A stretch of 64,000 nucleotides of DNA from Salsipaludibacter sp963812245 (lineage in GTDB: Bacteria; Actinomycetota; Nitriliruptoria; Nitriliruptorales; Nitriliruptoraceae): positions 1,550,001 through 1,614,000 of the forward strand of contig CAWEUK010000002.1 in assembly GCA_963812245.1 (NCBI GenBank), written 5' to 3'. Below the pieces are notes generated by a model. The model was given only the letters and a program-made list of their open reading frames with translations. It ran no database searches and was not told the origin of the DNA. Positions 51,349 to 60,131 of this stretch are shown in pieces. Each line of letters starts with the position of its first letter. The first letter of the stretch is position 1. The position numbers and the translations under genes were made by a program.

Positions 51349-51768
51349 TCAGGTGGCGAACACCATGTCGTCATCGGCGAAGGCCTTGAACTCCATGGCA
51401 TTGCCGGCGGGATCGTGCAGGAACATCGTCCACTGTTCACCCGGCTGGCCGGCGAAGCGCACGTGGGGTTCGATGACGAACTCGGTGCCGACCGCATGCA
51501 GCCGGTCCGCGAGGTCGTGGAACTCGTCCACCGCCACCACCAGGCCGAAGTGGGGCACCGGCACGTCGTGTCCGTCCACGGGGTTGTGGGCGGCCGTGGC
51601 CGGTCGTGGTGCCACGTGCGTCACGAGTTGGTGGCCGCGGAAGTCCCAGTCGGCCCAGATGGCGGTGCTGCGCCCCGGACGGCACCCCAGCACCTGGCCA
51701 TAGAAGTGCGTCGCCGCACCGAGGTCGTCGACCGGGATGGCGAGGTGGAAGCGGGGGATGTCGGGCAT
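51349..51768 (-). CDS. VOC-family (glyoxalase-like) protein
   Basis: A 139-residue single-domain VOC protein. FHLAIPVDDLGAATHFYGQVLG and HFGLVVAVDEFHDLADRL start the two halves, and MFLHDPAGNAMEFKAF is the metal-binding end. His8 and the last Glu (MEF) are likely metal ligands. It could be a dioxygenase or lyase, or a binding protein. It lies 52 nt downstream of the trans-sulfuration gene on the same strand and may be co-transcribed with it. Confidence 0.85.
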   Translation of the reverse strand: MPDIPRFHLAIPVDDLGAATHFYGQVLGCRPGRSTAIWADWDFRGHQLVTHVAPRPATAAHNPVDGHDVPVPHFGLVVAVDEFHDLADRLHAVGTEFVIEPHVRFAGQPGEQWTMFLHDPAGNAMEFKAFADDDMVFAT

Positions 51769-51820
51769 GGAGTCGTCCTGGCGGGTCAGCGCATCGGGAC
51801 GAGGATGCCCGACGGCGGTG

Positions 51821-53002
51821 TCAGGCGCTGGCCTTGATGGCGTTGGCGAGGTCGTGGTGGAGCAGGTCGTGGCCCTCCAGGCCGATGGCGAGGCGGACCA
51901 TGCCCGGCAGGATGCCGGCCTCGAGCCGTTCCCGGTCGGTCATGTTGAAGTGCGACGAGTTGAACGGCAGGCTCGCCAGCGTCTCGACGCCTCCCAGGCT
52001 GGTCGCCTCGACCGCGACCTCGAGACTGCGCACCAGGCGCAGCGCCCGGTCGTCACCGCCGTCGACCACGAAGGTCAGCATCGCACCGGGCGCACCCGTG
52101 AGCACCCGGCCCACGACGTCGGCATCGGGGTGGTCGGCACGACTGGGGTGGATGACTGCGGTGACGTCGTCCATCGCCGCGAGGTCCGTCGCCAGCGAGG
52201 TCGCGACGCCGACCGACTCGGCCAGGCGGACCCGGAAGGTGCGCAGGCCGCGCCACACCAGGAACGCGGCATGGGCATCCAGCGACCCACCGAAGGTGAT
52301 GATGCGCCGCTGGATCGCCTCGTGCAGGTCCAGGTCCCGGGTGCCGATCGAGCCGGCGACGACGTCGGAATGACCGGCCAGGAACTTGGTCGCCGACTCC
52401 ACGACCACGTCCGCGCCCAGCACCAGCGGTTTGGTGCAGTACGGGGTGGCGAACGTGTTGTCGATCACGACGGTGGCGTCGACCTCGTGCGCGGCGACTG
52501 CGACGGTCGGGATGTCCATCACCCGCAGCTGGGGGTTGGACAGGGTCTCGCCGTAGACCACCCGGGGCCGGTGGGTCTGGATGGCCTCGACCCAGGCCTG
52601 CGTGTCGAAGGCGTCCACGCGCACGACCGTGATGCCGAGTCGGGTCAGGTCGCGTTCGAGCAGGTCGCCGGTGTCGCCGTAGACCTGGCGCGACGCCACC
52701 ACCGTGTCGCCGGTGTGCAGCAACGTCAGCAGCGTGGTCGCGATCGCGGCCATCCCGCTGGCCGTCGCCAGTCCGTGCTCGGCCTGCTCCAACCGCGCGA
52801 TCTCCTCTGCCGCCGCCTGGACCGTCGGGTTGGAGAAGCGCGAGTACCACGTCTCGTTGAGCCCGCCGGTGCCCTGGATGTCCTCGTAGGCCTGGTCGTC
52901 GAGTTCGAACGTGGTGGTCTGGTAGATCGGCGGGATCACGGGCGCGGTGCGCGAGGTGTGGCGGCGACCGGGACGGTGGATGGCGTGTGGGGAGGTGGGC
53001 AT
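51821..53002 (-). CDS. Cys/Met metabolism PLP enzyme (cystathionine gamma-synthase/lyase-like)
   Basis: A 393-residue trans-sulfuration PLP enzyme. The PLP Lys206 is in VESATKFLAGHSDVV, the Tyr and Arg that bind PLP phosphate lie in YSRFSNPT, and ASGMAAIATTLL precedes the active site. Cystathionine gamma-synthase, gamma-lyase and methionine gamma-lyase cannot be separated by these motifs. It follows the E1-like gene by 34 nt on the same strand. No SAM riboswitch or T-box was noticed upstream. Confidence 0.9.
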   Translation of the reverse strand: MPTSPHAIHRPGRRHTSRTAPVIPPIYQTTTFELDDQAYEDIQGTGGLNETWYSRFSNPTVQAAAEEIARLEQAEHGLATASGMAAIATTLLTLLHTGDTVVASRQVYGDTGDLLERDLTRLGITVVRVDAFDTQAWVEAIQTHRPRVVYGETLSNPQLRVMDIPTVAVAAHEVDATVVIDNTFATPYCTKPLVLGADVVVESATKFLAGHSDVVAGSIGTRDLDLHEAIQRRIITFGGSLDAHAAFLVWRGLRTFRVRLAESVGVATSLATDLAAMDDVTAVIHPSRADHPDADVVGRVLTGAPGAMLTFVVDGGDDRALRLVRSLEVAVEATSLGGVETLASLPFNSSHFNMTDRERLEAGILPGMVRLAIGLEGHDLLHHDLANAIKASA

Positions 53003-53036
53003 CGGGGTTCCTTCGACGTGCGTTGGTGCTGCCGGT

Positions 53037-55476
53037 TCAGGCCGTGAGGTCGAGTGCGGCCAGGGCGGCGTTGGTGACCATGCCGCTGGTCAGGTCGTTG
53101 TGGTCGTAGAGATCGTGGATCGTGCCGGACTGGCCGAATCCGTCCACGCCCAGCGGCACCACCGGGCGCCCGACGGCGGCACCCAGCCATCCCAGCGCAT
53201 GTGGCGAGGCGTCGTGGATGGTGACCAGGGGGCCGGAGTCGGGGCCAAGGACCCGGGCGAGGTGGAAGTCGCGGCGGGGTCGACGAGCCCCTCGGATCGC
53301 GGTGGTCATGGCGCTGCGCCAGCCGCGATGGAGACGATCCATGGAGGTGACGTCCACCACGCGGGTGGCCACGCCCTCGGCCTCGAGATCGTCTGCCGCC
53401 GCCAGCACCTCCGGCATCACCGGGCCACAGGCGCACAACGTCACGCGCGGCGGGGTGGCGGCGTCGCTGCCGTTGCTCCCACCGCTGCCGGCGTTGCCAC
53501 TGCCGTCGGTGCTGCCACCTTCGCGCAGGCGATAGGCACCGGCCAGGACGTCGGCGCGCAGCCGGTCGTCGCCCAGACGTGTCGCCGCCAGTTCGAACGG
53601 GGCCTGGTCCAGTTCCCGGGTGGTCAGTCGCAGGTAGTAGGCGTCGCCGGTGACATCGTTGGCCAGCGAGTCCATGGCATCGCACAGCAGCCAGTCCATC
53701 GCGCCGACGAAGGTGGGTTCCAGCGACACGATGTTGGGCAGCTCGAGTCCCAGCGACGCGGTCACGCTGGACTGGTGGGCACCACCTTCGGGGCTCAAGG
53801 TCACGCCCGACGGTGTCCCGGCCACGATGAAGCGTGTGGCGGAGTACAGCGAGTGGATGAGGGCGTCGAGGCCGCGGCAGACGAACGGGTCGTACAGCGT
53901 GCCGATCGGCAGCAGGCGCTCGCCGTGCAGGCGCTCGGCGTCGCCCAACTGCCCCAGCATGCTGAACAGGTTCATCTCGGAGATGCCCAGTTCGATGTGC
54001 TGCCCGCTGGGCTGTTCGGCCCAGCGCAGCAGGCCGCTGTCGTTGGCCTCGGTCGTGCGGGTGTGGTGGTAGACCCCGACCTGGTTGATCCACCCGGCCA
54101 GGCCCGTCGACACCGCGACGTCGGGCGACGTGGTGACCATGCGGGGACCGACGGCCTCGTCCTTGCCAAGTCGCGCGACCAGTCGGCCGAATGACGCCTG
54201 CGTGGAGACCGCGCGTGTCGGTCGCATGCCGATCTCGCGGGGCACGGCCAGGTCCAGCGGCGTGGGCGTGTGGGGCGTGCGGGCCAGGCGGGTCCGTGCC
54301 CCTGCCACGACCTGCCCCGGGGGCGATTCGGGGTCGAAGCCAGCCCATTCGTCGTGGGGGTCGGCCAGCCCTGGTCGCAGGGCGTCGACCTGGTCGCCGG
54401 TCAGCAGTGCGGCATGGTTGAGGGGGTCGCCGGCGATGGGCAGTCGGTAGCCCTTGATCGTGTAGGCGAAGACCACCGACGGTCGATCTGGTTCGGCGTC
54501 CGCGGCGCGATAGGCGTCGAGCAGGGTGGCGAGGTCGTGTCCGCCCAGGTCGTGCACGACCCCGGCGAAGTCGTCGTCGGAGACCTCGGCGAGTGTGCGG
54601 ACCACGGCTGCGTCGGCGTCGGCGAGGAAGAAGTCGCGCAGGTCACGGCCCTGCAGCGCCAGCGAGCGTTGGTAGCGCTCGTTGCGCATGGAGTCGATGT
54701 GGTCACGCAGGGCATCGCCCCCCTCGGCCCCCATGGCGGCGGTCAGGCGACGGCCGTACTTGGCCTCGATGACCTGCCAGTCGTTGATCTCGAACATCGA
54801 CATCATGCGGCCCGCCTTGACACCGGGGACCACGCGGTCGAGGCTCTGGCGGTTCAGGTCGATGATCCACGTGACATTGCCCAGTTCACCCCGCGAGATC
54901 GGGTCGGTGATCGCCTCCCAGACATTGCCCTCGTCCAGTTCGGCGTCGCCGAGCAGTGCGATGAAGCGCGCGTCGGGTCGGGGACCGAAGTGTTCGTCGA
55001 CGTAGCGTCGGGTGACCGCGGCGAACAGTGGCGCGACGGCGCCGAAGCCCGACCGACCCGGTGGCGAAGTCGACGTCGAACCGGTCCTTGGTGATGGAGG
55101 GGTAGGCCTGCAGTCCGCCGAAGGCGCGCAGGGTGGTGAGGTCGTCGCGGTCGAGGTTGCCGAGCAGGTACTGGATGGCGTGGAGCACCGGGGAGGCGTG
55201 GGGCTTGACGGCCACACGGTCCTGTGCATCGAGGTGGCCGAACCACAGTGCCGTCATCAACGACGTCATGGAGGCGGACGATGCGGGGTGTCCGCCGACC
55301 TTCAGCCCGGCGCCGGGCCGCTCGCGGTTGGCGTGGTCGATGATGCGGGTGGCCAGCCACAGGACGCGTCCCTCGATGGCCTTGAGCGCAGCCTCGTCGA
55401 GACCCTCCGGTCCGGCGACAGGATCGTCGAGGGCGGTGGCAGGACTCGACGGCGTCACGGTGGCGGTGGCGGTCAT
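53037..55476 (-). pseudogene. Pyruvate dehydrogenase E1-like (transketolase-type) gene with one apparent frameshift
   Basis: A thiamine-diphosphate E1-like gene of about 812 codons if read across one indel. From ATG 55476 the frame gives VLWLATRIIDHANRERPGAG and GLKVGGHPASSASM and LQAYPSITKD and DFATGSVGL. After CTTCGG at about 55046 the next frame continues with GAVAPLFAAVTRRYVDEHFG and LLGDAELDEGNVWEA and the ThDP motif through to the stop at 53037. Removing one base from the CTT restores SVGLGAVAPLF. Such long E1 homologues exist in actinobacteria and are usually annotated as pyruvate dehydrogenase. GGGAG precedes the ATG. Either a recent mutation or an assembly error. Confidence 0.8.
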
Positions 55477-55500
55477 GGCGACTCCCGATAAGCATCTACA

Positions 55501-55528
55501 TTGTGAAAGCGGCTTACGCGAGTACCCT
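55501..55528 (+). promoter_or_regulatory. Promoter of the CGNR regulator gene (TTGTGA-16-TACCCT)
   Basis: TTGTGA (55501-55506) and TACCCT (55523-55528) are spaced by 16 bp and point right, toward the CGNR gene. The same segment must also hold the leftward promoter of the E1-like gene. The 60 nt from -10 to the ATC at 55589 would be the 5' leader. Confidence 0.5.
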
Positions 55529-55588
55529 ACACGACGACCGCCGTGACGCAAGGCTCACGACGCGTCCGACCACCGACCGGAGCGCGCC

Positions 55589-56190
55589 ATCGACTACGCA
55601 ACCTTCACCGACCAGACCGTGTCGGAGGCCGTCGACCTCGACCAATCTCGTCGGCGATCCGGTTGCGACGGACGGGGACACCGAGACGACCGCGGCAGGC
55701 GGCGCGACCGCCGTCGACCGGGTGACCGCGTCGGACCTGCAAGATCTGTTGCACCTGTACGCGCTGGTGGAGGACCCGGTCGACGTCGCCGGGTTCGTCG
55801 CCCTGGCCGATCGCCTGCGAGCCGTGTTCGAAGCGCCGAGCCCCACGGAGGTGGTGGCCAGGCTCAACACGCTGCTCGTGTCCCACGAGCCACGGCCGGC
55901 CATCACCGAGCACGACGGCCAGGCCCCCCACTTCCACTACGTGCCCGACGACGGACCCGACGTGCAGCGAGTGGGTGCATCGCTGGCGATGGCGTTGGCC
56001 AACGTCGTCGTGGACCACGGTCCGGACCGGCTCGGGCGCTGTGCCGCGACCGGTTGCGCCAACGTGTTCGTCGATCGGACGCGCAACCACAGCCAGCGCT
56101 ACTGCTCCAAGACCTGTGCCACGCGCGTGCACGTGGCCGCCCACCGCGCGCGCCCGGCAGGCACAGCAGAAGCTCCGGAACACGTGGAGC
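55589..56190 (+). pseudogene. CGNR zinc-finger (ABATE) regulator, frameshifted
   Basis: Read across an apparent extra G at 55640, the gene encodes IDYATFTDQTVSEAVDL then TNLVGDPVATDGD, an ABATE-like helical domain (DLQDLLHLYALVE, VVARLNTLLVSHEPRPAITE), and a C-terminal zinc finger with CAATGCANVFVDRTRNHSQR and YCSKTCATRVHVAAHRAR, the CGNR motif form. A further shift near 56153 would give RQAQQKLRNTW. The natural stop is not evident and the end shown is approximate. No usual start codon precedes the conserved N-terminus. GGAG plus six bases lies before ATC 55589. It converges with eutB with no spare DNA. Confidence 0.7.
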
Positions 56191-56207
56191 AGGTGCGGGG
56201 CCGGGGA

Positions 56208-57193
56208 TCAGGACGGCGGGGTCGTCGTCCCCGCGGGCCAGGGCCTCGACCTGGATCGGGTTCGGCGTTGCTGCCCGAGCACACGACGACCGTTGGACCG
56301 TCCACCTCGATGGCGCCGCTGCGCAGCGCGGCGATGCCGACCGCGCCCGCGCCCTCGAGCACCAGGCGGTGGTGTTCCATGGCGAAGCGCATGGCGTCCC
56401 AGATGGCCGGCTCGTCCACCAGCACGACCTCGTCGACCAGGTCGCGCACGACTGGCCACGAGTGGGTGTTGTCCAGCGCCGATGCCGCCCTGGAGGCTGT
56501 CGGCCAACGATGCCACCTCGGGCAGGTCGACGGGATGGCCGGCGTCCAGCGATGCCGCCATGACGGCACCACCGGTCATCGACACGCCCACGACCCGAAC
56601 GTCGGGGTCGCAATGCCCTTGACCGCCACCGCGACACCGGCCAGCAGCCCCCCGCCGGACAGCGGCACCACCACGGTCGTCGTCGTCGGTGCCTGCTCCA
56701 TGACCTCCAACCCGATCGTGCCCTGCCCGGCGACGACCGCCGGGTCGTCGAACGGATGGACCAGCAGCAGGTCGCGTTCGGTTGCCAGTGCCCCCGCCGT
56801 GACCAGTGCGGCGGTCTGCGAGTCGCCGCCCACGACCAGCTCGCACCCCAGTTCGCGCAGTGCCGCCACCTTGCCGGCCGGCACGTTGTCGGACACGCAC
56901 ACCACGGCGGGCAGGCCAAGTTCGCGGGCGACGTGTGCCATCGCGCGGCCATGGTTGCCAGTCGACGCCGTGACCACCCCGGCCGGCGTCGCGACGGCGT
57001 CGGGCTGCGACAGGATGCGCGAGGCGGCGCCGCGAACCTTGAAACTGCCGGTCGGCTGCAGTCCCTCGAGCTTCCAGCCGACCGGCGCGCCGACGAGCGC
57101 CGACAGCGGGTGCGACGGCATCACCGGCGTTGCCACGACCAGGTCGCGAATGCGTGCGCGGGCATCCCGGACGTCGGCCAGCGTGGTGGTCAA
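56208..57193 (-). pseudogene. eutB: Ectoine-utilisation EutB (threonine dehydratase-like), multiple frameshifts
   Basis: A PLP lyase of the serine/threonine dehydratase fold that acts in ectoine degradation. The frame from TTG 57193 has VATPVMPSHPLSALVG and PTGSFKVRGA with the PLP Lys and LSGGGLLAGVAVAVKG. Reading must then shift near 56610 (to DPDVRVVGVSMTGGAVM), near 56479 (to LDNTHSWPVVRDLVDEV and LEGAGAVGIAALRSGAIEV) and near 56266 (to QVEALARGDDDP). Each shift is one base and each segment keeps the conserved sequence. A stop at 56208 in one frame is taken as the end. It follows eutC by 28 nt. Confidence 0.78.
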
Positions 57194-57221
57194 CGGGGTC
57201 TCGCCAGCCGCGGCGTCGGGT

Positions 57222-58211
57222 TCAGGTGGCAACGACCTGCCCCAGTCCTGCGTCGCGGCAGCGGGTGACCGCCAGCCCGGCAATCGCGGTGTCCTGTGCG
57301 CCGGTCCCGGTGAGGTCGCACACCGTGACGTCGTCGGGCGAGGTTCGTCCAGGGGTGTCGCCGGTGATGACGGCACCCAGTTCGACCGCCCGGGCCGGGT
57401 CGAACCCCGCCGCCACGGCGGCTCGCAGTTCACCGAGCCGGCTGCTCTGGGCGATGACGTCGCAGGCGAACACGTCGGCCGTGGTCACGACGGTGGCGGC
57501 CAGCTCCTGCTTGTGCTCGGCGTCGGAGCCGACGGCCGTGACGTGCAGCCCCGGATGACACATGTCGGCGGTGACCAGCGGTGTCGTCGACGGGGTCGTC
57601 GTGACGACGATGTCGGCCGCCGCGACGGCGGCGGCAGGGGAGGGGGCCGTCTCGATCGTGACCTCGGGCATCGCTGCGGCGAACTGCTCGGCCAACGTGT
57701 CGGCCGCCTCCGGGCGTCGCGCCCAGATCGTGACTCGGTCCAGCGGGCGGACGTCGGCCAGCGCCTCGATCTGCAACCGGGCCTGGACCCCGGCGCCCAG
57801 GACCGCGGCGTGGGTCGCATCCGCGCGAGCGAGGTGGTCGGCGGCGACGGCTCCTGCCAGGGCCGTGCGCAGGTCGGTCAGGAACCCGTTGTCCAACAGG
57901 ACGGCCTGTGGGACCCCCGTCTCGGCGTCCAGCACCAGCATCAGGCCTCCCAGGCTCGGCAGCCCGCGCGCCGGGTTGTCGAAGAAGCCGGCTGACACCT
58001 TCACCGCGATCCCCGGTGACGTCGGCAGCCAGGCGGTCTTGACGTCGACCTCGCCGTTGTGCACGGGCACGTCGAGTCGCATGATCGGCGGCATCGAGGC
58101 GCGACCGGCCGTGATCTCGGGATACACCGCCTCGATCGCCGCCCGTTCCCGTGGCCCCGGGCCGACCACCCGGCGCAGGTCGGTTTCGGTCAGGATCGTG
58201 ATGTCGGGCAT
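57222..58211 (-). CDS. eutC: Ectoine-utilisation EutC (ornithine cyclodeaminase/mu-crystallin family)
   Basis: A 329-residue NAD-dependent cyclodeaminase-type enzyme. MPDITILTETDLRRVVG begins it, and RLDVPVHNGEVDVKTAWLP and KVSAGFFDNP contain the substrate-binding Arg and Lys. The nucleotide motif is AAVLGAGVQARLQIEAL, and DIVVTTTPSTTPLV and HVTAVGSDAEHKQEL follow. This matches EutC of ectoine clusters, whose exact step is not settled (conversion of ectoine-derived intermediates). GAAGG precedes the ATG. It lies between gntR and eutB on one transcription unit. Confidence 0.9.
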   Translation of the reverse strand: MPDITILTETDLRRVVGPGPRERAAIEAVYPEITAGRASMPPIMRLDVPVHNGEVDVKTAWLPTSPGIAVKVSAGFFDNPARGLPSLGGLMLVLDAETGVPQAVLLDNGFLTDLRTALAGAVAADHLARADATHAAVLGAGVQARLQIEALADVRPLDRVTIWARRPEAADTLAEQFAAAMPEVTIETAPSPAAAVAAADIVVTTTPSTTPLVTADMCHPGLHVTAVGSDAEHKQELAATVVTTADVFACDVIAQSSRLGELRAAVAAGFDPARAVELGAVITGDTPGRTSPDDVTVCDLTGTGAQDTAIAGLAVTRCRDAGLGQVVAT

Positions 58212-58227
58212 CGCGCAGTGCCTTCGG

Positions 58228-58896
58228 TCAGCCGAGCGGGCGGGCGACATGGTCGTTGAAGCGCGACAGGAGCATGCGCATGTGCGTCTTGCGCACATCT
58301 GCGAGATCCTGCCCAGATCGTCCCTGCATGGCCTCGATGGTCTCGTCGACTTCCCGTGCCATGACGTCGACCTCGTCGTCGAAGTCGAGTTCAGGCAGGA
58401 ACTGCAGCCACACGCGAGCGGTCAGGTGGAACAGCTGGTCGTGGATCCGACGCAGCGTCCTGCTGGTGTAGATGGACAACACCTGGTCGTGGTAGCGGTT
58501 GTACAGCGCCCCCAGGGCGCGGACGTCGCGGGACTCGCGCAGGCCGTCCAGCTCGGCGCGGATGGCTTCCAGTTCGGTCACCACGGCGGGCGGGGCCGGG
58601 AGGCGGACGAAATCGGCCACCAGGTCCGCGATCTTCATGCGAACAGCCCAGACGTCGCGAATTTCCTTGCTGTCGATGATCGCGACCGTCGCGCCCGACC
58701 CGGGGGACGACTCCACCAGTCGTTCGTGTTCGAGGCGGCCCAGAACCTGCCGAATCGGGGTGCGGCTGACCCCGAACTCCTCGGCCAGCGGCTCCTCACG
58801 CAGTCGCACGCCGGGCTCGTAGTCCAGCAGGCAGATGCGTTCCCGCATCTCGGCATAGATCTCGGCGACCGACATCCTTGTGGCGGTCTCGGTCAC
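58228..58896 (-). CDS. GntR-family regulator of the ectoine cluster (FadR/FCD type)
   Basis: A 222-residue regulator. The N-terminal winged helix (about 10-75) has LAEEFGVSRTPIRQVLGRLEHERL and the helical FCD domain (about 95-210) has RYHDQVLSIYTSRTLRRIHD and metal- or ligand-binding His/Asp residues. GTG 58896 has AGG 7 nt upstream. ATG 58875 is the alternative. It is divergent from ehuB, and the palindrome TGTATACA lies in the shared region, so it probably controls import and breakdown of ectoine. The known proteobacterial regulator EnuR is MocR-type and different. Confidence 0.88.
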   Translation of the reverse strand: MTETATRMSVAEIYAEMRERICLLDYEPGVRLREEPLAEEFGVSRTPIRQVLGRLEHERLVESSPGSGATVAIIDSKEIRDVWAVRMKIADLVADFVRLPAPPAVVTELEAIRAELDGLRESRDVRALGALYNRYHDQVLSIYTSRTLRRIHDQLFHLTARVWLQFLPELDFDDEVDVMAREVDETIEAMQGRSGQDLADVRKTHMRMLLSRFNDHVARPLG

Positions 58897-58985
58897 GACG
58901 TGGCCTGACGTTGGGGTGCGCGCCGTCCGCGACGCAACGGCGCGCCGCGTCACGAAACGGACATGTGGACGAAATGCATTCTTAC

Positions 58986-59025
58986 TGTATACACGCTGGA
59001 CATTCAATGGCCACATGCTTAGGGT
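58986..59025 (+). promoter_or_regulatory. GntR operator (TGTATACA) and promoter of ehuB
   Basis: TGTATACA (58986-58993) is a perfect palindrome of the type bound by FadR-like GntR proteins. TGGACA (58997-59002), 17 bp, then TAGGGT (59020-59025) give a near-consensus promoter pointing to ehuB. The operator touches the -35 box, so bound regulator would block polymerase. A leftward promoter for gntR was not identified. Confidence 0.65.
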
Positions 59026-59104
59026 GACGTCCATCCGACGACCACGATCGACCCAACGACGTGCGCGGACCGCCGGACGCGGGCCGCACCAAAAAGGAAC
59101 AGCG

Positions 59105-60055
59105 ATGCGAGGATCCAGGACAACGTGGAAGCGAACGCTGGCGGTGGCAGCCAGCCTGGCGCTGGTGGTGAGCGCCTGTGGCGGTGACGACGACGGCGAC
59201 GATGCTGCAACGGCCGACGACACGGCCACCGAGGCCGGCGGCGGGGAATCGACTGCCGCAGGTGGCGACGCCAGCGGGCTGCTGGCCGAGTTGCAGGAGT
59301 CGGGCTCGATCACCGTGGGGATCGCCAACGAGGTGCCCTACGGCTACGAGGACGAGGCCGGCGACGCGACGGGTGAGGCCCCCGAGGTCGCCCGCGCCGT
59401 GCTGTCGGGGCTGGGCATCGACGAGGTCAACGCCGAGGTCGTGGACTTCGGCGCCCTCATCTCGGGTCTGCAGGCTGGCCAGTTCGACATGATCGCGGCC
59501 GGGATGTACATCAATGCCGAGCGCGCCGAGCAGATCCTGTTCTCCGACCCCGACTACTGCATCGGTGAGTCGTTCGCGGTGCCCACGGGCAACCCATTGG
59601 GGCTGAGTGACTTCCAGTCGGTCGTGGACACCCCTGAAGCGACCATCGCGATCCTGTCGGGTGCGGTCGAGGAGGGCTACGCCGAGATCGCCGGTGTGCC
59701 GTCGGAGCAGATCGAGTTGTACGGCGACGTCAACGCCCAGTACGACGACCTGGACGCCGGTCGCGTCGACGCGGTCACCGGGACGTCACTGACGGTGCTG
59801 ACCCAGGTCAACGCCCGTGAGGGCATCGAGACCACCGAGTCGTTCTTCCCGCTCGACGAGAACGGCGAGGAGATCCTTGGCTGCGGTGGGTTCGGGTTCC
59901 GCAACGAGGACCAGGAATTCCGCGACGCCTTCAACGATCAGCTCAACACCATGCAGGACAACGGCGAGCTGATCGACATCATCACCGGCTTCGGCTTCGC
60001 CGCCGAGGACGTCGAGCGGGCGCAGGAGCTCACCGTGGCCGACCTCACCGGCTGA
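59105..60055 (+). CDS. ehuB: Ectoine/hydroxyectoine-binding lipoprotein EhuB
   Basis: A 316-residue predicted lipoprotein. The signal peptide ends in LVVSAC (about Cys 23). An acidic Thr/Ala/Asp linker follows, then the binding domain with ITVGIANEVPYGYEDEAGDA and GEAPEVARAVLSGLGID, which match EhuB closely. Aromatic residues in the pocket (PYGY and others) are expected to make cation-pi contacts with ectoine. GGAACAG precedes the ATG. It is the first gene of the importer and is separated from ehuC by a strong hairpin. Confidence 0.92.
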   Translation: MRGSRTTWKRTLAVAASLALVVSACGGDDDGDDAATADDTATEAGGGESTAAGGDASGLLAELQESGSITVGIANEVPYGYEDEAGDATGEAPEVARAVLSGLGIDEVNAEVVDFGALISGLQAGQFDMIAAGMYINAERAEQILFSDPDYCIGESFAVPTGNPLGLSDFQSVVDTPEATIAILSGAVEEGYAEIAGVPSEQIELYGDVNAQYDDLDAGRVDAVTGTSLTVLTQVNAREGIETTESFFPLDENGEEILGCGGFGFRNEDQEFRDAFNDQLNTMQDNGELIDIITGFGFAAEDVERAQELTVADLTG

Positions 60056-60059
60056 CCGT

Positions 60060-60107
60060 GCACGGCGTTCCCGGCTGCGATGAACGCAGCCGGGGACGCG
60101 GCCGTGC
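60060..60107 (+). promoter_or_regulatory. Intercistronic hairpin between ehuB and ehuC
   Basis: CCCGGCTGCG (60070-60079) pairs with CGCAGCCGGG (60085-60094) around ATGAA, a perfect 10-bp stem. An outer GCACGGC (60060-60066) pairs with GCCGTGC (60101-60107). There is no U-tract. Such structures between a binding-protein gene and its permeases commonly protect or partially terminate mRNA, giving more binding protein than permease. Confidence 0.75.
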
Positions 60108-60131
60108 CCACCGGCTCGAGAACGGATCCCC

